From: Hydnum rufescens UP504
Lineage: Eukaryota; Basidiomycota; Agaricomycetes; Cantharellales; Hydnaceae
Assembly (NCBI GenBank): GCA_014904985.1
Contig: MU128911.1
Coordinates: forward strand, 443,118 to 507,117
DNA: 64,000 nt
Direction: 5' to 3'
In this document: positions 50,584 to 61,111 of the stretch, piece by piece
How positions within the stretch are numbered: position 1 is the first letter of the stretch
Layout of the letters: each line of letters begins with the position of its first letter
Program-made: the position numbers and the translations under genes
The notes under the pieces: model-generated
The model's database searches: none
Told to the model about the DNA's origin: nothing
The model's input: the letters and a program-made list of their open reading frames with translations, nothing else

Positions 50584-52188
50584 ATGGGTGAAGCGGTCAG
50601 GTCAGACGTGATTTCGGCGTTGACCAAGATCATCTTCGATGCCATGGTTGATGAGGGTGTATCTGAGATCATCTTCGAAGCTCATAAGAGCATAGCCCGG
50701 GCGCGCCAACCGTGTTCCATTTGTCACGCTCAGTATGTCTGCTTGCCTGAGTATCCTTGCTTTAAAGACCGCCTTTCAATGCGCGTTCGCCGTGTTTCTT
50801 TGTCCCTACAGCTGCCAGAGCGGTCAGTAATCGAACTCGGGGTGGCTCAGAGCTGTCTGATGTGTCGGATGACGCATATTTAGCGCATGTGTCGACCTCA
50901 TTAATTACAACCGCCCCCAAGGCGCCAGAGCCATTACAATTACCCCGGCCTGACACACCACTAATAGGGCAACAAAAATCTCCTGCAGCTAATGCTGCAT
51001 CGGCAAAATCGGATGTCCTTTTAACCTGCTTGAATTGCAGTCGACCAGTACGTCCTACTGCACAATTTCACATGTTTTCAACAACCGCTCAAATCATACG
51101 CTGTCGAACAGATGGCATCTTCTCGTTATGCTCAGCATCTTTCCAGCTGTATGGGTTTAGGCAATTCAAGAAGGGGAGCAATACGAAATACCGCTTCGAA
51201 ACTCACGTGGGTATTGGGTAACGCACCCGCCCACGAAGTCCTATCTGACCCCGGAAATTTTAGGTTGGAATCGGAAATCGGTTCGCCGTATCTTGAGTCT
51301 GAGAGTGAGAGCGCCAAGGGCAAAGGCAAGGCGCTAGCAGATCCCAAGACCCAAAGCAAAGGGAAGAAACGCGTGAACATGGTCGGCACATCGTATTTTT
51401 GCAGCTTAAAGTACTCACGTATGGTTTGTAGGCCCTAGACCCCAAAACAAAATCACCTAGCCCTAAGAAACATAAAGTTTCCCCAATCAAGAGTATGTTG
51501 CTTCATCCCATCCTCGTAAAATGATATGCACATCTTGGACTGTCAGCCCCTGCGGTGATCCCAGTGCGTCCCCAAGAGCACTTTGTGCCTCTACCAGTAA
51601 AGGGGGTCAGTATTTCGAAGCAAACTGGCGCAATGTGTGAATTTTGACCAGTTCCTTCTTGACCCCCATAGACTGGCCCCCCAAGAAGGCCTGCTTACGT
51701 TCCTCTCCACGCTCCCAACGGACAATATCCCCTTGGACGTCCTACTTCCCAGACAAGTGTTCCATCTCGTCTTCGTGCTTCCTCTGTTGCATCCTCTTCG
51801 TCGGTGTCCCAGGAATCCGGTGGTGCGCGGACTCCAACCCCATCTTTCTCTACCTCCACCACTTCGTCATCCTCCGCGCCACATTCCCAGCAAGCGGCAC
51901 ATACACATGCGCCGTATCGTGAGTTATATCCTACAAAGCCATTGGTGTATCCTTCTGGTGTGTGTGGGGGCATTCTGTAATAAACTCACCTGCTAAGAAC
52001 GTCTTCTTCGCCACGTAGGCAATTGGGTCAAGTCCACTGACATGATCATGAATCCTCCCCATGTCGGTAAGGCATGTGCTTTTGCTTCTCTCGCGTCTTC
52101 AAGGTTCAGATATTTATGCATCCGAAAACTCTTCCCAGATGCGGATGAGGTCGTCGATACCGACTCTTCCGATGTTGACTCATCGTGA
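50584..52188 (+). CDS. SGF11: SAGA-associated factor 11
   Basis: Zinc-finger subunit of the SAGA deubiquitinase module, which removes ubiquitin from histone H2B. ATG 50584 gives MGEAVRSDVISALTKIIFDA and MVDEGVSEIIFEAHKSIARA, the N-terminal helix that binds Sgf73/Sus1. After introns a linker follows (LSDVSDDAYLAHVSTSLITT), then the SGF11 zinc finger CLNCSRP joined to VASSRYAQHLSSCMGLG (C-x2-C...H-x3-C) and the basic NSRRGAIRNTASKL. A Lys/Ser-rich segment follows (KGKGKALADPKTQSKGKKR), then a Ser-rich stretch (51700-51915), then an acidic end (DADEVVDTDSSDVDSS) at 52188. Fungal homologues also end in an acidic Asp/Ser tail. Several introns. Confidence 0.88.
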
Positions 52189-52688
52189 GACGTTGATATA
52201 TATGAATACAGGCAGCAGTTGGGTTAAGATCCCCTTGTCCATTCTCTCAGGCATAGCCCCCAGCATTTACCCGTGATTGACATCCGCGCTTTCTGTCAAA
52301 TCTACACATATACTCATTCAGGATCCTTGCATATCGCTTCTTCATCACATGCTTCATCGGTTATCACGTTTACACTCCATTTCGCACCATATACCGCACG
52401 GCACACCCACACATCATTTACCGCACACATTCGCTCTCTCTCCGGAGGTCCTTTACGCATTCGATTATTACATGAATTGTAGAAAATGTGAACTCGATCG
52501 ATGTACATCTCCGGGGCACTCATAGCGTCAATTCGAAGACAAGATCTCCTTTTTTTCACCGGAAGAATTTTCATACATGCCTTATGGACTTTGGTCTGCT
52601 TCCAAGGGTGTTCGATCGACCCGCCTACAACCAAAATCCGGGATACCGTGGTTCCAAGAGGCGTGAAGACTTCTGACATGGCTCTCCC
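52189..52688. other. Convergent 3' spacer
   Basis: 500 bp between converging stops; low-complexity CA-rich stretch around 52380-52430; no gene. Confidence 0.4.
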
Positions 52689-54873
52689 TCACGAGGTTTT
52701 CATCCTCTTTGAAGGTTGTGCCGATGGACCCGCGCTCGGAGACAGGGATCTGGCTGTGGCAAACGATGAGATAAAGTGAGATACAAATAGTGATGACAGG
52801 CTGACCATCTTTTTTTGGCAATGCGGACGCCTCTGCCATGCTCTCGTCGGCATAGCTTGGAGCGCGTCCGGCGATATCCTCCATGATGACCTCCTTCGGG
52901 TTCGCGATACCCTCCATGATATCCTCTTCAACAGTATCTTGCCAACAGTCCTAGATAACAGTTAGATCTTGGGATAATATTCCACGAGACACTTAAAAGT
53001 GACATACCGCTTCCCCAAAGCGATCTAGAAATTCATCGTCCTCCCAATCCTCGGGAAGATGGAAGACATATGTATATGCCCGGAGGACTTCACACCAAGA
53101 AGTGGATTCGGTTGGCAGCAGATTTTGTTGTAGGTAATGGGTTGACAAGCTGTCGTCTGGGACTACCCATACAAATGACCATCTGCACCGGGGCCCTGGG
53201 TGGAAGTGAACAGGAAGAGCAGCATTCAACTTGTCCAGATCCTGATACTTGATGAAATCATGTCTTCCCACTGTGGCCCGAAGGAGGATAACATCATAAT
53301 TATCCGCTTCTCGATTGTACTGGATGACTATGGCATTGCATGTGACCTTGTGAGGTGCAGAGGGTCGCAGATACACAGGAAGGTCGGAATGGGAGAGCGG
53401 GGTGAATTTATATGGTGAATAAATCCAATGTACCGAGGAGGTGTGGAGGCGAAATTCGCTGCCATTGACGCCTGAGCACACTATGACACCGCAAGTAGCT
53501 GATGAGAAATGTGCATGCATGGCAGTCTCGAAGATTGTCCCCACTACACTTTTTTGAGTGAGAGGTGTAGTATTGAACAGTTGGAAAAATCGAGTCTGGA
53601 CAGCTTGGTTTCGGGCATACAGTGCAGTTATGATGATCCCGCGGAGGTATGGAGTTGGTATGATGAGGTGAACAGAAGGATTGATAGATAGGCCTTGATT
53701 TTTGCTTTCAGGTCGAAGGAAGAATATTAAATGAAGATCGTCTGCCCAATTTGATTGGGTGATGTCAGCCATAGATGCTGCTGATTCAAAATTCCACATG
53801 AAGTTCTGAAGGGCTGTTTGGATATATCTCTCTCGGCCCCTATCACTATAATCACAATGATCGGGATCGAGCTCCATCAACTGACACAGAAAATTTGGGG
53901 ATGGGCCCCACTTTTGGAAAAGTGGAATAAGCCGATGACTAGCAAGGCCACATATTGCTCTGCAATAAGAAATGAGCAACTATGATGAGGAGACATAAAT
54001 CAACCTCATACCCCAATGCAAGTATCTCATCCTGTGTCCAAAGATCCATTATAATGAATCTTGCCTTGTGTTCTTTTGCCCAACCCTGGTAGCGATCCGG
54101 ATTTGGGGATGCTGCTTGAACGATACCCGCACTACCCTCAAGGAAGCCCCTGCAAGGGATTCGTGCCTGGCAATTGGAATCCATGAGGGCCCACACCCCC
54201 TCATCAGTCTGCACATCAGGTGGAACTTGTCGTGCACCTTCTGAGTCAAAGAGATAGTAGATGTGGTCATGCTTCTGTAAGGCAGTAGGCTCTCCATTGT
54301 AGAGACGGGTTAGGAGTATATAATATAAGAATGCTGTTTTTCCTTGTGAACACAACCATCAATACATCAAAATCTAAGCCTGGTCCCCCACAAACCTATG
54401 CCAGGATGGCCTGTGACCACAATATGCTTCTTTCCAGAACCTGTAGACTGGTTAACACAATAAGTGGGCCTGGATAATGGATGCATACACACTCTGTGCT
54501 TGCTTAATCACACCAAGGATTGAAATGTACTCATTGCGAATGAGAAGGTGATCGTATAGTCGAAAAGCAGGAATGAACCATTCCCGATCGATGAAGTCAC
54601 ACTCCTATAGATTTTCCATCTTCAACAACAGATTGCTTGTGAATCAGTGTAACACCATTGTCATTTCCTTGCCACAGGCGGTAAAAGAGCGTAATGAGGT
54701 CACTCGGGCGTCGTGCATTACGACTTCATGCGCTCTCTGAGCTTGAAGAGCAGCTCAGTTCTGGATAACTTGCCTGAACCTCGGCCATATGCAGAGCGCA
54801 ATCGGGCAAGGGACAAAGAACCATAAGGTCTCTGAGGTGTTTCATCATAAAGAGGTTTCCGTGCTTTGGGCAT
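52689..54873 (-). CDS. CRN/RHS-like P-loop NTPase, possibly decaying at its 5' end
   Basis: A member of a lineage-expanded fungal family with a P-loop NTPase module, related in shape to Crinkler/retrotransposon-hot-spot proteins (tentative). The ATG at 54873 starts MPKARKPLYDETPQRPYGSL. The N-terminal region then jumps frame near 54720 and near 54603. From 54600 the frame is sound: CDFIDREWFIPAF, a splice to GKKHIVVTGHPGIG joined to KTAFLYYILL (Walker A GHPGIGKT), then DHIYYLFDSEGARQVPP, DEGVWALMDSNCQARIPC, FIIMDLWTQDEILALGYE. A long exon (53979-52993) follows with VHLIIPTPYLRGIIITALYA and HFHPGPRCRWSFVWVVPDD. The last exons carry an internal near-repeat (EDIMEGI... / VIMEDIAG) and end QPSKRMKTS (basic, NLS-like) at 52689. 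Biological role unknown. Confidence 0.6.
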
Positions 54874-55224
54874 ATTGTCGAGCGAAGCGTCGGGCGCCCG
54901 GCTTTTGCCGAAATTGAGGGTTACTCAACACCGGACTCAGCCGGGAACGAATCTCTTATGAACAAATGGAAGTCATATGGATTTGAGTTTCGGAGATTAA
55001 GGCTGAGTATCCGCTGAAGTCACTTTCAGCTTTAGTCATGCGTTTATACTGCTGCACTCTCATTGTTCCACCACGTATCTACCGATTGTCTGCCATAGCC
55101 CGCCTAACGATATCTCAAGCATACATGGATGAATCTATAAAATAGGGAATACAAAGCATGATGACTCCAGGTAATGCCAAGTGTTACAAAAGCAACTAGA
55201 CATGAAGATAGAGACAACGGAGTC
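54874..55224. other. Spacer, no gene seen
   Basis: 350 bp between the NTPase gene's start and the SYF2 stop; nothing supported beyond the NTPase promoter. Confidence 0.4.
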
Positions 55225-56579
55225 CTATAGAGCAGTCCCCCGCTCGAAACTGTCCCTGATCTCCTTTGTGTACTTGTCGTAGTATCGTGCGATCTGTGAG
55301 CAATTCAGTGTGTCATTTCGGGTGGAATACGTGGGATGGAGTAACCCGATATCTACCTTCTTGTTGAAGACTTTGTTGTGTTCGTTAATATAAGTGATAT
55401 CTCCTTCGTCCTCATTGAGTCTCTTGCGCGAGAATTTCCCTCGCTTATCGATACTGTCAAGGAGAGCGTTGAAAAATTACTCGACAAGTAGCGACAATCA
55501 AACGAATAGCGCACTCGTTATTCAACTTGTTAACCACACGGTCGATTGCATCTTCACTAGGCTTGTTATCACCATATTGGAGGGTATTGGCATCGCGATA
55601 CAAATCTTCGGACGCGAGCCTTTGGGCCACCGAAGACGATGAAGAGGCTGAGACAATTCCAGCGATATCCTTGGGCGAAGAGACCCTGGCAAGAGCACCA
55701 GGAACGAGACCGAGCGCCGCTTCCTTTTGTCTAGTGTAAGCAGCCAAATCTGGTTTCAGTTGGTCGAGATCTTTCTTGTACTTCTTCCGCGCAGCGTCCG
55801 CGGCATCTAACAGAACCTTAGCGACGAAATCCTGAAGCCTACCAAAATGAGATGGATATACCATGGAATTGGAAATCTGCTCGTCCAACTTTCCGCTTCA
55901 TCCGCTTCTCCCATAGGTCATTCTCCTCGATGCTGTAATTCCAGTTCTTCTTTCGCTCACTGTCTAGTCCTTTCTCCTCCGCTTCGGCTTTCTCGCGGAG
56001 GATAGCGGCAAGGTGCCGTTGCTTTTCAAGCCGTGCAAGATCCCGTGCTGTCGTTTTCTGGCGCTGGTGCTCTTCTATTAGGTCCGCACGGTTTGCTTGG
56101 GCAGTATTGCGCTACCAAATGCGGTACACGTGAGGTCAATCAACATAGATGGAACATAAACGCACCATTTTTAGCCGTAGCTCATCTAGTTTGCTTTGCC
56201 GTTGTTCAAAAGTCAACCCCGAGCCTGGTTTTTCGGATTCAGGTGCTGTGGTAATACCAGGCGATGTCCCGGTGTCCATCTGGACGTCTGCATCGCGATC
56301 GACGGGGGAAAGAGCATCCTTCGTTAGGGATCCTCCAATGGTCCCAGGTGCTTGCCCAGCCTCGGGGGGCACGGTGGGAGGGACGTCGTGTGCGGCAATA
56401 CTAGGGGTCGCTTGAGGAGTTGCTGTCTGATCAGCTGTTTCCTCCCTGGCGACGGCTGCGTTAGGGATCTCCTCACTATCAGCCTTAACGGCGGCAATTT
56501 CTGCCGCCTGGGCACTCCTTGTTGACCTGCGGGGCCGTGGATCGACATTTTTCTTGGCTTTTGACTTGCGAGGAGGCAT
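55225..56579 (-). CDS. SYF2: Pre-mRNA-splicing factor SYF2
   Basis: NTC/Prp19-complex component that contacts the catalytic spliceosome. The ATG at 56579 gives MPPRKSKAKKNVDPRPRRST, a basic start. A disordered Ala/Pro/Thr-rich part leads to LTFEQRQSKLDELRLKM, then RNTAQANRADLIEEHQRQKT and LEKQRHLAAILREKAEAEEK. Next are the SYF2 core ERKKNWNYSIEENDLWEKRM, DAADAARKKYKKDLDQLKPD, LAAYTRQKEAALGL and DANTLQYGDNKPSEDAIDRV (the YGD-x-KPSE-A-ID motif). The end is DITYINEHNKVFNKK, spliced to IARYYDKYTKEIRDSFERGT and AL, stop 55227-55225. Conserved to the last residue. Confidence 0.94.
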
Positions 56580-56791
56580 GGCGTTGAGTGGGCGAGTTCC
56601 TTTTGCATCCGTTGCGTCAGCCTTTTCCTCCTGGAACTTGGACAAGAACTTTCCCTCCTCCTCGTCTTCTTCGTCTCCTTGCTCCTTATTGTAATCCGAT
56701 ATCACAGCCTCACAGCCACTCTCGATGCCCCCTTCTCCATACCAGCACTACATCTGGTGCATCGTCTGCCTCGTGTCAATTTACTGAAACC
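56580..56791. promoter_or_regulatory. Divergent promoter, SYF2 / POM33
   Basis: 212 bp between divergent start codons; pyrimidine-rich on the POM33 side (56650-56690). Confidence 0.5.
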
Positions 56792-57904
56792 ATGGCTGAC
56801 GCTATAGCCTACGCTAGGGCTCTTGGACATTTCATCGTCCTCTTAACAACTACCTGGTATCTCAAAGCGTATGTCACTTTCCAATCGAGTGGGTATGCTT
56901 GGTGGTACAAGGGTGGGTCGCGTTTTTGGTGCCGAGAGCAATGTGCTGACCACATGTCGTCACTTTTTCAGCGAGCTTCCTCGGCTCTATAACCAGTTAC
57001 GCTATCGTATGCTAGTAAGTACAACATGTGTCGCAGTGTGGCTCTCTTCTTTAATACCCGTTTCTTTCAGTAAATCCCTCGGTGTAGGTACCATCGATTT
57101 TACAGGATCGCAGCCCCTAATGTCCTTTCCAGGTCCCCCAACCCAATATGGCATACTTGCACCGAGCACTTACAGATGAAGTCAGTGCCAACTATCTCTG
57201 GACCTCGCATTCCCGCCTACTGAAATGCCCGAATAATCGCAGAACGTGCAATACTTTTTAATGGCCATTCTCTGGTGGTCCTCCCGGCCCCTTCCGCGTG
57301 CGTTTGATTTGTAATGATCGCCCCAATCCCTCTGACCTGTGTGCCTGGCAGTGGCCCTTGTGCCGTATTTTGTCTTCTCTCTGTTCCATGCACTTTCTTT
57401 TGCGCGGACCAACATCATCCCTAAGGTGTTCCCGCCCACGGCTTCGGCTCCTGGTCCCAATGGAGCGAATGCAAATGGCCCTCCCGTGCCCGCCCTCTCT
57501 CGAACAATCCAAGTTTGGGTCAAGGGTAATTCACCTGCATCTTTGTCCTCCAAGCATCAGCACCTAAACATCTTCTCTTAGCCAATTACGACACTGCCAT
57601 GATAGTTGTAGCACGCCTCGAACTCCTTATTCTCCTCCGCGCGGTCCTCGGCGTGTTCTTCCTGCAAAATTCGCTCCTCGTGCCCCTTGCCTTCGGCCAT
57701 TTCCTCCGTTCACGATACTACACCTCTGCCTTCACTCGCGACGCAGTACACACCTCCAGCATCCTCCTAGAGGGGCTTGTGAATAAACCTGGAATCCCTC
57801 CGATTGTGAAGAAGGTGTATGACGTTGTAAAAGCCGCAGTGATCAGGTGGGGGAATGCAAGGGTGCTCGAGCCTCAGTCTGCACCCGGCGCCGCTAGGAG
57901 ATAG
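56792..57904 (+). CDS. POM33: POM33/TMEM33-family ER and nuclear-pore membrane protein
   Basis: A multi-helix ER/nuclear-envelope protein (yeast Pom33/Per33, fission-yeast Tts1) that shapes membranes and helps pore distribution. ATG 56792 gives MADAIAYARALGHFIVLLTT, then SSGYAWWYK, spliced at about 56915 to ASFLGSITSYAIVCY, KSLG and VPQPNMAYLHRALTDE. Next are NVQYFLMAILWWSSRPLPLA, LVPYFVFSLFHALSFARTNI, a Pro/Ala/Asn loop, TIQVWVK, ANYDTAMIVVARLELLILLR and QNSLLVPLAFGHFLRSRYYT. The tail is PPIVKKVYDVVKAAVIRWGN and a stop at 57902-57904. All splice phases work. Confidence 0.88.
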
Positions 57905-58889
57905 TTTTGGTGGTATTGCTTGAATATCAGCGGTGAGCTTAGCCGTATCGGGGTGAAGTGTCGATGCGGATCTGGATGGAGAGCCACCACTATCGAGCTC
58001 TCTTGGACTACTATTGTATCATGCGTAGTTTTCAAGTGTTCTCATGGGTTTCACCGCCATCTCAAAAACTGTTCAGGATTTTTTCAACGAGTCATTACTA
58101 AACGCCTGGCGAAGTGCCGTTTTGAATCTATGCAATGATGGTAATATAGATGGACCGTGACCCTCAGCTGACCTCCCGAGCCCATCCGAGGGGTCGATTG
58201 GGTCGATGTCAACATTATATGGAAACTGTTGGACAGCACTTTCAATAGGCGTGAAGAAAATGTGGGATACTGTGGGTAGGAGACTGCGCTACTGTACGAT
58301 TACAATGCAAGGTCGTTGATGATGCCAATGGCACATACTCTCTTGGTCGCAAGGCGGACTGCAACGTCACTGCCAATGGCAGAGCGTGCTCAGGATTCGT
58401 CCGTGGAAAACAAACCCGGACACATCAACATCTCCTGCTGGATTGTCCAATGTTTTGAGAACATTGATATTTCCTCGGTGACGACGACCACGATCCTGGG
58501 AACTGCGATAGGTATTGGCCCACTGAACTTATCGAGGCCACCGCAGTATGAACAAAGGTAAGAGTGATGTAACTTCTATGAATTTATAGATAGGCCCTAG
58601 GCCTACTGTATGCCTGCAAGAAATTCAATTTTCAATCGGGAACACAGATGTGGGGACGGAAACAATACGAGGCCAAATGTTACGCAGGCTGTGGAAGAAT
58701 CCCTAACATTATACTCTGTATGAAAGGATCGCCCTAAAGTGCCTTATAGCTACAGTACTAGCGATAGTACCTGTAGGCACGGAATCGGTATGAAAGAGAG
58801 CATCACCCAGTCACGTGGGATGTCGAAAACAAGCTCATGAATCATGATACACTTCTACTCTGACCCTCTCGAAATCTATTCACTGGATT
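57905..58889. other. Spacer of about 1 kb, no gene seen
   Basis: No supported gene on either strand; short frames only (the longest about 80 codons at 58316-58561, no family resemblance). Confidence 0.4.
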
Positions 58890-60021
58890 AGCAGGAGAGA
58901 CGCCTTGGAGTTTCCCGTGAGATTGCAGACGCAGGTGTTCCACGTGTAGTTTGGGCAGAGGACGCCCTCGCATTCGCACACTGTGTTCCGACCTTGCTAC
59001 TTGATCTGCAGATATTGGTGCCAGACGAATTTGTAGCGAGAGCCGCTTCAGTCATTACGTCGCGCAGGGAAGACTTCGAGTTGAAGACCCCGTCGCCTCG
59101 TTGGCTTGAGTACCGTGTCGTGCGAGTCTGCGAGACAAGGCAGGAAAATACGCTCATGCGCTTCCAGACTCGGCCTATCTTGCACATCCTCTCCACGATC
59201 ACGTTTCCGACTCCATGGCCATCCCGAGAAAAGTATGGACTGCAGAAATACACCCCCAATCTGCATTTCAGTTTGATGTGGAAGATCTTTCTTGTTCAAT
59301 GACGCTTGTGGCTCCTCTCCCCCCTCTTATGCCTCGGACCGCTTTCCCATTCGCAGTGCATTTCTCGATGCGCTCGACAATCCAATGCCATATAACCATC
59401 ACAAATCCCACAAGCGGATAAAGTGCTAGAATATTTGGGTTTGTACACGCTTCGCTTGGACGACTACCGTACTCCAGATGGATTGTCGTTACGCCCAGAG
59501 GCGGAAGCCTTCGTCGGAGACCTTCGGCCTGAGAATCGTCCATACATGCGAAATTTCCTCATGTTTAAAACGAGAGGGAAATCAATAGACATGTACCGTG
59601 AGGAGTCCCATAACATTGTGAAGGCGACAGCTGGGTGCGTTCTTTTGCCCAGTGGCTGGGTACCTATAGTGCTCACAGGGTTTTCAAGCACGGCAGAGCC
59701 TCGATCACTGTAAGCATATATTGCATCCTATACCTACCTTCGCGTCGCCCATACTGTCTGTCGTAGACATGTGACTCGAGAGTCCTTCAGTCCATGGCGG
59801 GGGATATCCACGTTTGCGCCGTCGTAAGTGGTACCATGACATGAATTCATCAACTTCGATGGATCTTATTATGTTCTCAGTGCCCAAATTCCTCCAAGCC
59901 CAGCCATGCGCACGCGGACACCCACGATGCCAACGGCACGGCGGTCTGGTTTCGGGGGTCGATTATTGAATATTGGGCCCGCGCGGATAATTGGCGTGGC
60001 TTTAGTTCCAGGACGTTGTAG
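58890..60021 (+). CDS. Uncharacterised basidiomycete-type protein, frames irregular
   Basis: I recognise the pattern of an uncharacterised family that I associate with Agaricomycetes but cannot name a function. Pieces in order: GVSREIADAGVPRVVWAEDA, LAFAHCVPTLLLDLQILVPD and EFVARAASVITSRREDFELK (58900-59085). Then VWTAEIHPQSAFQFDVEDLS, VLEYLGLYTLRLDDYRTPDG, LRPEAEAFVGDLRPENRPYM, EFINFDGSYYVLSAQIPPS and HADTHDANGTAVWFRGSIIE with YWARADNWRGFSSRTL to a stop at 60019-60021. At least two of the joins change frame by one base without a usable intron (about 59420 and 59905). Either a decayed gene or assembly base errors. Confidence 0.4.
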
Positions 60022-60048
60022 CCTCATAATGTTAGACTCATTATCAAG

Positions 60049-60878
60049 TCAATCAGAATTTTTGAAGAAAGACCAGATCTCTATAACTGATTCAAACGTC
60101 CGGGCCATTCTCGAGGACACCTCGGGGCTAACAGACGGCAGGCGGTCGGGATCATTATTCAAATTGAGATAGATGACTACGCTCACCATCTTTATACCCA
60201 AGTGTGGCAGTAATCCCCACAAAAGCTCAGCATCAGTTTCATTCAAATCTCTCGTAAATTGGACCAAAACCTCCTCTGTCAGTCTCTCGGTGTATTCCTC
60301 ACGTAGCTGGAGACCACTCTCCTCCAGAATCTCCGCCATATATAAGAGATCCGCTGAGTCCGAGTGTTGTTTCCCAGAGTGGTTCCGGTCGTTTGTGCAA
60401 GCAGACTAATCTTGTTTACGAGCAGGGCCGAAGGATCAGCCCAAGACACCCCAGTGGAGTTTTCTTTGATGGAATTTCGGAGAGAGCTGGAACGTTCGTG
60501 GAGATCGATGGCAACGTGCGCAGGATAGCCATTAGACTGACTGCATCTGGGACATTATAACCAAGCTTGCAGGCCCCACGGCCAGTTGCTTTGACAGTAA
60601 ATCCTGCCGCTTGTGCTTTGGTGAGAAGCATTTCAGATACGGGTCCGACATCGACATCAAGGTCCTGACGCCTTGCAAGTCACATTTCTATAGCTCTCGT
60701 CACTAGCGCATCTCGAAATGTCGTACATACCCTCGTGGAACGATCTAACCCATACACAATAATTGCGGCTCCTCCTTTGATCACTGCCTCTGTCTTTGAA
60801 TCGTTGATCACACTAAAGAACGCTTTGGCAGCGATCGAGAGGTTTGGATGTCTCTTGGCCAGCTCGGATGGGTGCATG
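60049..60878 (-). CDS. Nucleotidyltransferase-fold protein (candidate), frames irregular
   Basis: Reverse-strand gene with a minimal nucleotidyltransferase signature. From the ATG at 60878 it reads MHPSELAKRHPNLSIAAKAF, then AVIKGGAAIIVYGLDRSTR and, after an intron at about 60731-60664, DLDVDVGPVSEMLLTKAQAA. A GG-x-A-x3-Y-G-x2-R-x-T-x-DLDVDV arrangement is the pattern of DNA-polymerase-beta-like NTases (for example AbiEii-type enzymes). The C-terminal part is WADPSALLVNKI, then SADLLYMAEILEESGLQLRE, EVLVQFTRDLNETDAELLWG and an end FFKNSD at 60049. Between 60400 and 60480 two frame changes occur without clear introns. Function unknown; it may be a pseudogene. Confidence 0.45.
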
Positions 60879-61111
60879 TCACAGACTTTCGTCACGGTCA
60901 CAGGGAGCGCTTCGACCCAGCTTAGCCTACGGTAAACAACGAGCAGGAGGAAAAAGTGACCCCAACTCACGGACACTTGGATCGCTCGGCCAATCGGACT
61001 AGATTCCCTGTGACGCAGCGTAGGAATCAGAGTCCACCTCTCTATCTCTCTTTGGGCCCTCAGTGTCGTGAACACACAACGCTTGAGACATATAAATAAT
61101 TCGTCTTAACC
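60879..61111. promoter_or_regulatory. Divergent spacer upstream of the P450
   Basis: 233 bp separating the NTase-like start from the P450 start. A TATAAATAA box lies at 61091-61099, only about 12-20 bp upstream of the P450 ATG, so it is either unusually close or not used as a TATA box. Confidence 0.4.
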
